DNA from: Antilocapra americana
Taxonomy: Eukaryota; Chordata; Mammalia; Artiodactyla; Antilocapridae
NCBI GenBank assembly: GCA_007570785.1
Contig: ML662449.1
Coordinates: 13,145,564-13,209,563, forward strand
Direction of reading: 5' to 3'
Length of the DNA stretch: 64,000 nucleotides
In this document: positions 12,286-24,874 of the stretch, piece by piece
Numbering within the stretch: the stretch's first letter is position 1
Layout of the letters: the number at the start of each line of letters is the position of its first letter
Notes under the pieces: model-generated
Database searches by the model: none
Told to the model about the DNA's origin: nothing
Seen by the model: only the letters and a program-made list of their open reading frames with translations
Made by a program: the position numbers and the translations under genes

Positions 12286-12519
12286 AAAGCAAGTACCACA
12301 CGACAGTTTGCATAGAACTCAAGAGTATCCAATCTGATTGCAGGGTTTGAGAATTTGTGTATGGTGCCCAAATTCTAATGGTGCACACCTCCTAGGGATT
12401 ATGTAAAGGTATTTTTCTTTGATTCTCTGTAATGTTTTCAAATGACTAGTAAGTTTTTGGGACATAAATACTTACTGTGTAAATTCTAGTATTTCTTTTG
12501 CACCAAGGGCACCATAAAG

Positions 12520-13870
12520 ATTTCTGAAGCCTCTTCAATGAATGGTGCTGGGAAAACTGAACAGCTACATGTGAAAGAATGAAATCAGAACGATTTCACA
12601 CCATACACAAAGATAAAGTAGATTGAAGACCTAAATGTAAAACCAGAAACTATAAAACTCTTAGAGGAATACATAGGCAGAACACTCGATGACATAAATC
12701 AAAGCAAGATCCTCTATGACCCACCTCCTAGAGTAACGGAAATAAAAACAGAAGTAAACAAGTGGGACCTGATTGAATTTAAAAGCTTTTGCACAGCAAA
12801 GGAAACTATAGGCAAGGTGAAAAGACAACCCTCAGATTGGGAGAAAATAATAGCAAATGAAACAACTGACAAAGGATAAATTTCCAAACTATATAAGCAG
12901 CTCATACAACTCAATGCCAGAATAACAACCCAATCAAAAAGTGGGGAAAAGACCTAAATAGACATTTATCCAAAGAAGACATATAGATGGCGAACAAACA
13001 CATGAAAAGATGCTCAACATCACTCATTATTAGAGAAATGCAAATCAAAACCACAATGAGATATCACCTCACACCGGTTAGAATTGCCCCTCATCAAAAA
13101 GTCTACAAACACTAAATGCTGGAGAAGGTGGAGAAAAGGGAACACTCTTGCACTGCAGGTGGGAATGTAAATTGATACAGCCACTATGAAAGATGGTATG
13201 AAGATTCCTTAAAAAACTAGAAATGAAACCAGACCCAGTAATCCTACTCCTAGGCATATACCCTGAGAAAAGAAAAATTGGAAAAGACACATGTATCTCA
13301 TTGTTCACTGCAGCATTATTTAAAATAGCTAGAATGTGGAACCACCTAGATGTCCATCAACAGATGAATGGATAAAGAAGTTGTGGTACATTTATACACA
13401 ATGCAATATTACTCTGCCATAAAAAGAAACACATTTGAGTCCGTTTTGATAAGGTGGATGAACCTAGGACCTATTTTACAGAGTGAAGTAAGTCAGAAAG
13501 AGAAAGATAAATATCGTATTCTAACATATATATGGAATCTAGAAAAATGGTACTGAATTTATTTACAGGGCAGCAGTGGAGAAACAGACATAGAGAAGAG
13601 TCTTAGGGACATGGGTATGGGGAGGAGAGGGTGAGATGTATGGAAAGAGTAACATGGAAACTCACATTACCATATGTAAAATACCCAACAGGAATTTGCT
13701 CTATGGCTCAGGAAACTCAAACGGGCTCTGTGTCAACCTAGAGGGTGGGATTTTGAGGGAGGTTCAGTAGGGAGGGGATATATGTATACCTATGGCTGAT
13801 TCATGTTGAGGTTTGATAGAAAACAAAATTCTGTATAGCAATTATCCTTCAATAAAAAATTTTTAATAGC
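12520..13870 (+). repeat. Old L1, ORF2 C-terminal region and 3' UTR
   Basis: The DNA follows the L1 ORF2 C-terminal domain. The ORF at 13368-13556 contains QYYSAIKRNTFESVLIRWMN and SEVSQKEKDKYRIL, diverged from the younger L1 copies in this window. It ends at an A-rich tail near 13860. Many stops and frameshifts show that it is dead. Confidence 0.8.
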
Positions 13871-14039
13871 TAAAATTAAAAATTTCAGAGACACAAAGGA
13901 TGCCATGATTTGGAAAAGTTTAGAATCCTCTGGCATAGGTTTGGATCCCATCCCCTCTGGCCTTCTCAGAATCCCACATGATTTTATTCCTTCTCTTAGG
14001 TACAACATGCTGGTGGAAAGCGCAAGCTGTCCCATTTTT

Positions 14040-14149
14040 CTCAGTATCAAGTCTTGGCTTTAATAGCTGTGTGACTTTGGGGAAGTTACTTCACCTGCCT
14101 GTGCCAGAGTTCATGTGACTATAAAACGGAGATAAAAATATCTAACTCA
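14040..14149 (+). repeat. MIR SINE fragment
   Basis: The string 'agctgtgtgactttggggaagttacttcacctgcctgtgcc' follows the MIR core, ending near 'aaaacggagataaaaata'. It is an old tRNA-derived SINE fragment, diverged and about 110 bp long. Confidence 0.7.
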
Positions 14150-14231
14150 TATGTATGTATACCCATGGTGGATTCATGTCAATGTATGGCAAAACCAACA
14201 CAATAAAGTAAAGAAAATTAAAAAAAAAAAG
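14150..14231 (+). repeat. Short L1 3' tail
   Basis: This is the last ~70 bases of a ruminant L1 (cccatggtggattcatgtca, then 'acaataaagtaaag') plus an A-tract. It directly follows the MIR fragment. It is a heavily 5'-truncated insertion. Confidence 0.7.
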
Positions 14232-14344
14232 AATTAATATATGTAAAATGCTTAGAAACAGTTTTTGGCACAGATACTTGCTTTTTAGAAATAATTAAAC
14301 TCATCCTTTCTGTCCATATAGATAAAAGATATGGATCTTTCCAA

Positions 14345-15900
14345 TAAACTTTAAATTTTTTAATTAAACAATTTTTATTGTAACAAAACAAAATTTACCA
14401 TCTTGACACATTTTTAACTATACGGTTTGGTAGAATTAAGTATATTCACATTGTTGTGAAATATCTCCAGAACTTTTTCATTTTGCAAAACTGAAATTCT
14501 ATACACTTAAACAACAACTCCCCTACTTCTGTCCCTAGCCCCTGGCAACCACCACTGTACTCTCTGCTTCTGTGAGCTTAACTACTTTAGCTATCCAGCA
14601 TTTGTCCATCTGTAAGTAGCCATGCAGCATTTGTCCATCTGTAAGTAGCCATCCAGCATTTGTCCATCTGTAAGTAGCCATGCAGCATTTGTCCATCTGT
14701 GAGTAGCCATTTACTCAGCATAATGTCCTCACAGTTCATCCATGTTGTAGCATGTGGCAGGATTGTCTTCCTTTTTAAATCTCAGTAATATTCCACTGGA
14801 TGGATGTACCACATTTTGCTTGTCTGTTCATCCATTGATGAACCTGTGGGTTGCTTCCTTCTCTTGGCTATTGTGAATACTGCAGTGAACATGGGTGTAC
14901 AGATACTTTTTGGAGACAGTGTTTTCTTTATATACCCACAAATGGGATCGCAAATTAGATGGTAATTCTATTTTTAATTTTTTGAGGCACCGCTACACTG
15001 TTTTCCACAGGTGCACCATATTACAATGCCTCCAGCAGTGCATAAGGGTCTCCATAGCTTCACCAACACTTTATTTATTTATTTATTTGTTTTCTGATAG
15101 TTGCTATTCTGTAGGTATGAGATGATATCTCATTTCTATGGTATTCATCATAGAAAAATGTATATCAAAATGCATTTTTCTAAAGATTAGTGATGTTGAG
15201 CGTCTTTTCATTTGCTTGTTGGCCATTTGTATATCATCTTTGGAGGAATGTCTATTCAAGTCCTTTGCCCATTTGTTAATTGAGTTATTTTATTTTTTTG
15301 TTGTTGATTTTTAAGAGTTTTAAAAGTGTATTTTGGATATTAACTCCTTGTCAGATAAATGATTTGCAAATATGCTCTCCCACTCTGTAGGTTGCCTTTT
15401 CACTCTTCCTTGTGTACTCTGATGCACAGAAGTTTTAAACTTTTGTCTGTTTTTGCTTTTAGTGTCATATCTAAGAAATCATTTTCAAATCCAGTGTCAT
15501 GAAGCTTTTCCCTTATGGTTTCTTCAAGAAGTTATATCATTTTGGGTCTGAGTCTAAGTCTTTAATTCATTTTGAATTAATTTTCCTGTATGCTATAATA
15601 TAAGGGTCCATTTTCATTCTTGTGAATGTGGATATCCAGTTTTCCCAGCACCATTTGTTGAAGAGACTATTCTTTCCACATTGAGTAGTCTCAGCACTCT
15701 TGTTGAAGATCATTTGGCCATATTTGTGAGAGTGTATTTCTGGGCCCTGTATTCTGTTCCTGTGGTCTATAAATCTGTCTTTTGACAGTACCACACTTTT
15801 TTGATTATTTGTGCTGTGTCTTGAAATGAGGAAGTATGAGAACTTTGTTCTTCTTTTTCAAAATTGTTTTGACCATTTGGAATCCCTTGAGAGTCCCGGT
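14345..15900 (-). repeat. Antisense L1, 3' UTR and ORF2 C-terminal part
   Basis: The + strand shows reverse-complemented L1 3' UTR (ccctggcaaccaccactgta), then ORF2. The - strand ORF 15794-15567 contains [20 protein letters not shown], an ORF2 C-terminal signature. The copy is interrupted by stops and holds the 29-bp tandem array at 14591-14706. Confidence 0.75.
14591..14706. repeat. 29-bp tandem repeat, four copies
   Basis: Four head-to-tail copies of a 29-bp unit (core GCATTTGTCCATCTGTAAG) occupy 14591-14619, 14620-14648, 14649-14677 and 14678-14706. Copies 1 and 3 have 'tccagc' where copies 2 and 4 have 'tgcagc', so the array probably grew by doubling a 58-bp pair. It lies in an L1 3' UTR. 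Confidence 0.95.
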
Positions 15901-16229
15901 CAACTTAAATTCTCTTTTCTATTTAAACAAACAAACAAAAAATAATATTCATCTCAGATACCACCATGTCTTATTCCTTTTCCTCAGAATCAAGTTCCTC
16001 AAAAGAATTTCTGATTGGAGTCTCCATTTTTCTGTTGCTCACTCAGCATTTAACCAACTTTGGCTATACTTTTCTCCTGATTACACTGAAAACCTTTTAC
16101 ACTGAGGTTACAAAAAACCCTCTGTTATCACTAAATCCAATATAGTGACTTTTTTTTTAAAGGCATAATCTTAAGTACACAAGGGGATTCAATACTACCT
16201 CCCACGCCAGTTTTCTTGAAATACTTTTT

Positions 16230-17420
16230 TTGTGTTGATTCTCATGGCACTTTTCTCTTCTAATATTCTTCTTACCTCTCCAGCATTCTTCTCTGTGTTC
16301 TTTTCAGGCCTGTGCTTCTTTCTCCTGCCCTTGAATGTCCTCTCCTCTTTACTCTGAACTCCTGGGATATCCAACTTATATTTATAGCTTCAGTGCCTCT
16401 TCTCTCTAGAGCTCAGGCCTCGCCCCTGTGCTCCATAGTCATTAATCCAGTTACCTACTTGACATGTCTCCTTTGGTGCCTCAAAGATATTTCCAACACA
16501 GTATCTCTAAAATGAAATTCAGAGCCCTCTACCTGTTCCTCTTCTACCACTTCAGTCTCAGTAAACAGCCTGTCTTCCATTTATTTATAGAAACCAGAAA
16601 CCTGGAAGCCACCTGTTTGTCCTTGAAATTAACCTCTTCTTTACCCATCTCTCCTTCCGCCCCTTGCCACATATTCAAAACTAATCTCTGATTCTTCTGG
16701 ATTTTATCTCCTAAGTCACTCCCTTCCACCAAAGGGTCTCTGTCCTTTCCCTCATAACTCTAGCCACCTCTCTCCATCTCCCTCTTGATTGCTTCAACAC
16801 ATCTTCATCTTCACTGTTCTACCTGTTCCCATCAGTCTGTCCTCCACCCTGTAGCCAAAATGATTTTTTAAAAGCAAATCTGTGACTTCCCAGCTCCAAA
16901 CCCTTCTATAACTCTGGAGAATATACAGAAACTGGAAACTGGTGAAGTAGGGCAAGGTAGGGGAGAAGAGGTAGGAGGGATTCACAGGTAAGAAATTGTG
17001 TATCTCTGTATAATTTGTTGTCATTTTCTTTTGGAACTACAAGAATGTGTTACCTCTTCCAAAAATTAAATCAGTAAATTCAGTTTAAAAAAATTATAGC
17101 ATGACACTGTTCTTAAAGGCGAAACTGAACTGATCCCATCCTACCTATCTTTTTAACTGCATCTGTTACCAAATTCTTTTCTAATTTCAGTGCCACAGCC
17201 ATATCAGGCTTTTGTCCATTGCTTATGTTCTGTGTGCTTTCTACTGCTTTGAGGCCCTTGCACAAACGTTCTTAGCTCTGCTTTGAATGCCCTTTGTTCC
17301 TCCTTTCACTGAGGTAACACATTCTTATCCTTAGGTCTCTGACACTGAGTTACCACTTTCTCAGGAAGCCTTCCCTGATGAACTCTATTCCCTATTATGT
17401 GTTGTTATACCATGGACTTC
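16230..17420 (+). repeat. Probable L2-type LINE remnants
   Basis: C/T-rich text with phrases such as 'tgaggcccttgcacaaacgttc' and 'ctcaggaagccttccctgatgaac' resembles the 3' half of ancient L2 elements in sense orientation. Three short + strand ORFs here are not gene-like. Boundaries and family are approximate. Confidence 0.45.
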
Positions 17421-19779
17421 TTGATACTCAACTGCAGTTTTACACTTACTGTGCGACCATCTAATTACTATCTGCCTCATCAGTTTGAATAAAAGTTTCA
17501 TTCTAGTAACAGTTTAACAATACTAATCCAAAAAGAATCCTATTATGCTTAAAGCTACCACAATATCCTATTGTACATTAAGTGTGAGTGTGTGTGTATG
17601 TGTGTGTTTAAATTTACTTAGGAAATGCTATTATCAGTCCCAAGAGGAGACTGTCATATATAATGTTTCCAAGTTTACTTTGGAATATCTTCAAAGATCA
17701 CTATTTTGTGGAGGAAGCTTTGGGAAATACTCTTTTACATTTATGCTATGTATTACATACATAGTATGTACTATGGGGAAGGAGAAGTGGAAGGTGTCAA
17801 GGGCATCTCTTGAGTGTGGTCCTTGTAAAAAGAGGGTGGACAAGGAGTTATATTAAAAATGGTAGATCTGAGAGAAATTGAAGGAGTATTGGCAGAATTT
17901 ACCTGTGAATTTGAAATCTGCTGAGTAAAGGTGAAAATTAAAAATAGTATTCTCAAACCAAAGGAATTTATAAAGAATTTAGTGGTGATCTTTATTACCA
18001 CTTTTAAGGTTTTAATTTTAAAATAATGATTCCTTAACGTTGTTAAATGGCATTCAGTACAAGCAGATAAACATCCGAAGTACTGCCCTCACCATGGTAA
18101 GCACACTTAGCAGTTGTTTATGTCCTTCCTCCATGCATTTACAAATGCTCATATATAGAAGTAGTACATAAATATGTTTTAGGTATTATATATATTATTC
18201 TCTGTAAATATTTTTCTGTAACTTCACATAATGACATATAACATGCCTATTAATGATCTACATCTCCCCTCCTTATTTTTAGTAGGTGCAGAGTAATCCA
18301 TAGCTTGAACATACCATACTTTTCAATTGTTACTTAGAATCTTTTTAGTGGATAAAGAAATTGGACATGGGTGAGCAGTCTAATAAGACGATATAATAAA
18401 AAAGTTTTATTTTTTAATAAGTGAAAATGCAGAGGAGAGGGTCTTAGTTCAGTTTCCTACTCTATCCTTTTAGCTGTTACTGTAGTTCATTTTCAGTATG
18501 ATTCAAATTCTGACTTCTCAAACACATTTTGTGGCATAAAAGCATTCTTTCAAACTCTTAACTGTGACCAGTATACTTTAAGATCTGCTTCTTTATTTTT
18601 GAAAGGTTTTTAAGAAAAATAACAACATACTAAAAAGTAAAAAAATTACCCACAATTTCATTGTAAAAACAACTTTTTGTCTAGAAGTTAAAGTTTATGC
18701 CTTCAACTCCAATTTCACTTCTTGGAGGGAATTACTGAGACATTTTGGTCAAATTCTTTCCTATGTTTTCTTGTGTTTATACAGACAATTTCTTTATGCA
18801 TTGTATGCATATACCACACCAGTTTTTTTCTAATGGAATGGTGCTATTCATGTAGGTCTGCAACTTTTAAAAATTTCACCCCACTTTACTATATCACAGG
18901 CTGGGGCAAAAAATTTCTGATTAATTAAACCTGTGTATCTTTTATGTTATCTCCATTTATTTTCTTGTAGTAACAACATTCAAAATAACCAAACTAAAAA
19001 GGGACTGATGTATCAACTGGCATGGTAATTTATTTACTTGTAATATGAAATATATCTGACATCATAGACTGTGCTCATTTGCTTGGGGCATTCCCACCTG
19101 ATGGGTGAATTACTCAAGAAACTAAATTATAGATAAGGCTGATTGGTGAGCTGAGGCTTCTTGCAGGATATTTCTATCAGGCTATGGCTGGAGCTCTGAC
19201 TTGCCCTTGGGCTTTTTCTTCCTGACAGCTGGCATTAGTCATCAGAGTCATAGCCCTGAACGGGGTTACAGATATTTGGTCAGGTTTCCTCCAGGCTGTG
19301 ATCTGAACTATGCACTGCCCACTATTTCATTTCAGATCTCTGACCTGGTCCTCATTCGTTCCCTTTTCTTTCTGTGAGAACAGTGTTGATTAGACTTTGA
19401 GGATCTCCCAAATCGTCTGTTTGTTGGAAGGCATGGAAAACACCTTTGCCCCCACAGCAACTCATTTACAAGCACTTTGCTCAGGTGAGCTTCCATGGAC
19501 GCAGCTAACACACAGAGGGGTGACAAACACAGTGTCTCCAGACATTGCCAAATGTCATGTCCCCTGGTGGTCAAAATCGCCCCCACTCGAGAACCACTGG
19601 TTAGAAGGAAGCTGGTTTAGACTGAAGTAGACGCTAGAGAGAAGAAAAGCAGATAGGCTACTACATGGAAATCAACTGACTGAAAGTGAAAGGATGTTAG
19701 TTCCTAAGCAGTGGGGGAAAGAACATAGGATTTGTCCTATATCTTGGTCTCTGCTTCTCCACTAATTATGAGACCTTTG
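17421..19779. other. Intronic sequence with a hAT/MER fragment
   Basis: No exon was recognised. A short (TG)n tract is at about 17585-17608. Regions near 18060-18350 and 18700-18960 have the look of very old L1 3' sequence but are not assignable. At about 19525-19602 a 'tctccagacattgccaaatgt ... gagaaccactgg' string is the end of a non-autonomous hAT-Charlie element. Confidence 0.5.
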
Positions 19780-19984
19780 ATTAGGTGGCTCGGATGGTAA
19801 AGAATCTGCTTGCAATGCAGGAGACCCAGGTTTGATTTATGGTGGGGAAGATGCCCTGGAGGAGGAAATGGATACCCACTCCAGTATTCTTGCCTGGAGA
19901 ATTCCATGGATAAAGGAGCCTGGTGGGCTATAGCGGGGGACTGCAAAGAATTGAACATGACTGAGTGATTAACACTTTCACTTT
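19780..19984 (+). mobile_element. Bov-tA SINE
   Basis: It starts in a partly lost tRNA head (ggtggctcggatggtaaaga) and runs through the Bov-A body to 'ctgagtgattaacactttca'. The B box is degraded (ggtttgatttatgg), so internal Pol III promotion is unlikely. Confidence 0.85.
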
Positions 19985-22796
19985 GGTAGTTGCTTTACCC
20001 TCCTGATTGTGAATTAGTATGAGGATTAATGCTGTGATTATTGTTTTTTAATTTACATACTTACAACGTACCAGAGATGTACTGACATTTTATATGAATT
20101 AGAGAGATAGTATGTATTAAAGTCCTCTGTTAACTGTAGAATTTTGTCCAAAAGTAATGTGCTATCCCGTTCACTTCTTACCACTGCTTTTATCCTTCAG
20201 ATCTTTAAAACTATGAGCAAATACAAGATTTGCCTTTGAACCATGTTCTTTTGTGAATTTCATAAACTATTATAAATATTTTCTCACTTTTACTGTATGT
20301 GATTATTTTATGTATGTGTATATATGTATATATGTAAGAGCTGGATTTAAAATTACATTAGGAATTAAAGTGTAGCATTGCTCATTTTATATTGAGAGTA
20401 AGTGATAAAAATGAGATTTTGTAATTTGCAATAGATTTAGCAGGCAAATTTCCAGGAATATATCTGTTCCCTATATTGCATAACGTCACACAAATGTTTG
20501 GGAAGCCCTATTGTTAGCACTTCTCTATCCAGAAGAATACATGTTTCTTGTGCTTTAGTGAGTTCCCTATAGTGAGTCAATTTAATTTTTTTTCTTATCC
20601 TTGTCTTAACTGGATTCACTTATTTCTCTCTACTTTAATGGATTAGTCAGGCATGATTTCTCTCTATACTCAATAAATGTTTGCTAAATGAAGGAATAAA
20701 TTACAGGAAACATGTTATCTCTCTTCCAGCAGGTTATCTGTTAAAATGATCAGTAATGCTACCCTTCATTATAGATTTCCTCAGTGTAAAATGGTTTGCC
20801 TGTCCATAGTTCTGAATTTCTCCAGAAGTTATCCCATGGATTGGATAGAGGGTCAAGGTTGAGGGAGGTGTTGGGTACCATCCTAATGCAAATTCACTGG
20901 GCCTCCTGAGGAGTGGTTTGTAATACTTTAAATATTTGCTCCAACCCTAGAATTTACTCCAATGGTCATAATACTTTGTCGCCTCTCTGGATTGTAGTGT
21001 TTAGCACCTGTTGTCTGTCACATGTCACCCGATGATTTCATAGGATCAGTCTTGGCTGCCTGTCCATGACTTAACTCTCAAATGGTGGATTGAACCTATA
21101 ACCCAGGGTTGATTTTTAGTACTGATCCTGTATGCCTTTCTTTACTTTTCACTTCTCTCAGATATGACAATAATCACATGGGTTTGGGAGGAGTTTCCTT
21201 AGCCAGTGAGAATACTGAATTCAGTTGAATTGTTTGTGATCACTGTTTATAAAAGAGCTCATTCACAGTTACTTACTGCACCAGTTCTTCTTCAGTACTT
21301 AAGACTATGCTGCATTGGTCAATACATGATGTATGATGTACTTCTCTTTATGGCTACTAAACTACCTTTTCTAGGAAGCAGTCATCTATCTTAACCAAAA
21401 CCTCCACTTCTCTGAGATGAGATCTTCTGCTGTATTCTACACACATTTTACCAATACTTGCCTGGATCATTCATCATCATATCCTCATCTATGTACTTGG
21501 CATATATAGGGGGCACTCACATATTTTTGATCTACTGAGTGGATGAAACTTGGATTCTTGTTTCTGCTTATGTTTGTGTTTTGCTTAATGATGTCAGCTG
21601 GTAAAAATTTCTTTTCTTCTCCCAGTGCCATTTCATTTCTAATTAAGTACTCAAAATAAGGTTAAGAGAAACCAATTTGAGCAATCATCAGAAGATGATG
21701 GGGATCATTTCCTAGTTTCTTAAAAAAAGACAGACCTCTCTGGTATGAGCTTATTTTAAAAACATAAGAAGGAAAAAGTTATGTAGGCAATAGAAAGAAA
21801 TACTGGTCAGAGCAAGGAAGATACTTCCTGTCTGGAAGGGTATCAGGAAAAAGGAAAACTTTCAGTCCTAGTTTGCCTTGGTCATCTTCTGCACAGGGAA
21901 CTACATTAAAATTGGCAGAGTGTTGGGATATCCCATAGGCCCTCTCATTTATTCATCCTGTGGATCTCTTCTCAAGCTCAGATCTACTCTGGAGGTGTCT
22001 CCCTTTGCTTCTTTGTCTGCTCTTTTTTAATTTTTTGAACTGTTGGATTCTCTGATTCCTTGAAATGGAATATCTTGGTGCTCTTTTTCCTTTTTGTCCT
22101 GCCAAATCTTAAGATAGGCTTTTTCCATTTTGGAGGGCTTAAGAACTAACATTTTGGGAAGCAGGTAGAGATAGCTTTCCTGTCTGGGCTAGCATATTCT
22201 TTTCCTGAGACTCATACAATTTTTTCCCCCTAATTCTGGTAATCGCCATTACCATATCCTGAAATATCTTTGGCACCAGTACTTGGAAACTTATGCTTCC
22301 CCATAGGTTGTTTTTATAAAAATGTATTAATTAACTTATTGATTTGCTTACACCTTCTTATTCCAAAATCTGGTGTTAAGGCTACTTCTAGAACACATGA
22401 CATTTGGAAATCCAAAATGATAGACATACCTTGATCCTAATGAGTACCCCAACTAGGTGTCAATAAGATAGCTAACCTGATCTTTTAACACACCTAAAGA
22501 TGGAGATGTCCCAGAGCTCAGTTAGGCTTCTTTCTCTCCATTTTTTTTGTTTTTTCTTAAACAACAAATTGCTTTTCTCACAGTTCTAGAAGCTAGAAGT
22601 CCAAGACCAGGTTGCTGAGGGCTGGTTTCTGGTGAGACTTCTCTTCCTGATTCATAAACGACTGTCTTCTTTGTTGCCGTTTGGCCTTTTCCTTATGTGT
22701 GCACATGGAAAGAGAGCCCACTGGTTGTGTCTTCTTCTTTGTAAGGGCACCAGTTTAACTAGATTAGGGCTCCACCCTTATGATCTCTTCACTCTT
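19985..22796. other. Intronic unique-looking sequence
   Basis: No gene, RNA gene or clear repeat was recognised over this 2.8 kb. ORFs are short and domain-free. It is AT-rich, with homopolymer T runs near 22540-22555. Confidence 0.4.
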
Positions 22797-23097
22797 TTTA
22801 GCTCAGTTGGTAAAGAATCCGCCTGCAATGCAGGAGACCCCGGTTCGATTCCTGGGTTGGGAAGATCCGCTGGAGAATGCATAGGCTACCTAGTCCAGCA
22901 TCCTTGGGCTTCCCTTGCGGCTCAGCTGGTAAAGAATCTGCCTGCAATGTGGGACACCTGGGTTCGGTCCCTGGGTTGGGAAGACCCCCTGGAGAAGGGA
23001 GAGGCTACCCACTCCAGTATTCTGGCCTGGAGAATTCTATGGACTGTACAGTCCATGGAGTCGCAAAGAGTCGGACACGACTGGGCGACTTTCACTG
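22797..23097 (+). mobile_element. Composite Bov-tA SINE with two tRNA heads
   Basis: Two tRNA-like heads lie in tandem (about 22797-22905 and 22908-23000), followed by one Bov-A body ending 'cgacttt' near 23092. The first head keeps a near-perfect A box (TAGCTCAGTTGG, 22799-22810) and B box (GGTTCGATTCC, 22842-22852). The second has B box GGTTCGGTCCC at 22961-22971. The ORFs overlapping it are SINE-derived. Confidence 0.85.
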
Positions 23098-23239
23098 TTC
23101 TGTTCCAAGACCTTAAACACTACCATACATTGTTGATGAGTCCCAAATATAATCTCCAGCCCCTGCTTCAGCCTAGACTTCAGACTATTTGATATCTCTA
23201 CTTATATGTCCGTAGACACCTTAAACTTAACACGTCCAC

Positions 23240-23800
23240 ACCAAACTTTTGATTCTCCCAATCTAAATTTACCTCTCCTCAAGTGTTCCCCATCTCACTA
23301 AACCAAGTTGCTCAGCCCAAAAACCTTTGAGTTTTTCTCTTGCCTGCTACATCCAGTTCCTCAGCAAGTCCCGGTTGCTTCCCTTTAAAATATGTCTCAA
23401 ACATATCCATGTACTATTTCCTCTAGCATTGCCATCTAGTTCAAGCCATCATCATCTCCCACCCAGGCCACTGCGGTAGCCTCCTAATGGTCTCCCTGCT
23501 TCTACTCTTGCCCTGATCGTTCTTTAAAATATAAATTATAATTCACTGCTGCTTAAAACCCTAGGACTTCTCCTCAACAAGGTCCCCTGACTACCTTGCT
23601 GATTCTATCCTCTGAATATCCCTTTCACTCACTCCTCACAGCACACTGGCCTACCTTTTGCCAGTTTTCCCAGGCACATTCTGACCTCTAGTTTCTACAT
23701 TTACTATTCTAAGCCTCAAATTCCCTTTCTTCATGTAATCATATGGTTTGTTCTTTCACTTCATTTGGATCTGTACTCACATGTTGTCTCCTCAAAGAGA
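23240..23800 (+). repeat. Probable L2-type LINE remnant
   Basis: The segment has ancient L2-like text (ccaggccactgcggtagcctcctaatggtctccctgcttc, then 'acaaggtcccctgac'). It ends against the L1 inserted at 23815. No ORF is kept. Confidence 0.45.
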
Positions 23801-23814
23801 CTTTTTACTTCTTT

Positions 23815-24356
23815 TTTTTTAATTGTTTAAAATATTTATTTACTTATTTATTTTCTTTACATTATTGTGTTGCTTTTGCCATACATTGACATGAATATGC
23901 CATGGGTATACATGTGTTCCCCTTCCAGAACCCCCCTCCCACCTCCCTCCTGATTCCATCCCTCTGGGTCATCCCAGTACACCAGCCCTGAGCACCCTGT
24001 ATCATGCATCAATCCTGGGCTGGTGATTAATTTCACATATGATAATTTACATGTTTAAATGCCGTTCTCCCATATCATCCCACCCTTGCCCTCTCCCATA
24101 GAGTCCAAAAGACTGTTCTGTACATCTGCGTCTCTTTCGCTGTCTCGCATAGAGGGTGTCAGTTCCCTTTAAATCAATTTTACAGATTGAATGCAGACCC
24201 AATTAAAGTCCTAACAGAGCTTTCTGTGTTGATAGTTGTTTGTAAAATGGAAATGAAAGTGCATAGGGCCAAGAATAGTCAGGCAATTCTGAACAAAAAC
24301 AAACCGAAAAGACTCATATAACAAGAAACTCAGACCAAAAGACTGTTCTATACATC
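23815..24356 (-). mobile_element. Ruminant L1 insertion with an internal 5' inversion
   Basis: From the left it has a poly(T) start, the antisense L1 3' UTR and ORF2 end (to about 24165), then about 150 bases of L1 ORF2 in sense orientation, then a last 22-bp antisense piece. A perfect 14-bp target duplication, CTTTTTACTTCTTT, flanks it at 23801-23814 and 24357-24370. The opposing blocks inside one duplication are the mark of twin priming. The 22-bp piece at 24335-24356 repeats 24105-24126 with one mismatch. Confidence 0.85.
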
Positions 24357-24750
24357 CTTTTTACTTCTTTATTAGTCATCTGTTTAAAGCAGCTTCTGGT
24401 CACTGGCAGTATTCAGGCATGGGCTGGATCCTTGAAGGATGCTTGCGAGATGCTAAAGAAGGAACTTCCATGTCATGTGGGAGTGGAAAATTAGACCAGA
24501 TTTCCTTCTAACTGGAAATTATTTAATCCTATCATGAATTATGATTCTTTCTCTAAGCATTTAGTTAGCACCGCCTATGTATCTGACATTGTTCTAGGCT
24601 CTAGATAAGATATAAATATATATATCTTTAAGATATAAAGATAAAAGTGGCCTAGCTAGTATCTATTAGGAACTAAGAGGTGCTTAAGAGTACGGGTGTA
24701 AAATTCTAGTAGATAAAAATAAATAGAAAAGGACAAATTTTAGAGGTGCT

Positions 24751-24874
24751 CTGGGTAAATGGCAACCCACTCCAGTATTCTTGCCTGGAAAAATCCCATG
24801 CATGGAGGAGGCAGGTAGGCTACACAGTCCATGGGGTTGCAGAGTCGGACATGACTGAGCGACTTCACTCTTCT
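24751..24874 (+). mobile_element. Bov-A SINE fragment lacking the tRNA head
   Basis: Only the body is present, from 'aaatggcaacccactccagtattct' to 'atgactgagcgacttcact'. It is a 5'-truncated copy with small indels. Confidence 0.85.

Noticed and set aside
14591..14706. CRISPR-like array of 29-bp repeats
   Set aside because: The copies are directly adjacent with no spacers, lie in an L1 3' UTR, and the genome is mammalian.
17585..17608. (TG)n tract as a regulatory Z-DNA element
   Set aside because: It is short and imperfect, an ordinary microsatellite.
22632..23192. 186-codon + strand ORF
   Set aside because: More than half is translated Bov-tA SINE; the typical SINE-derived peptides recur at 34628-35097.
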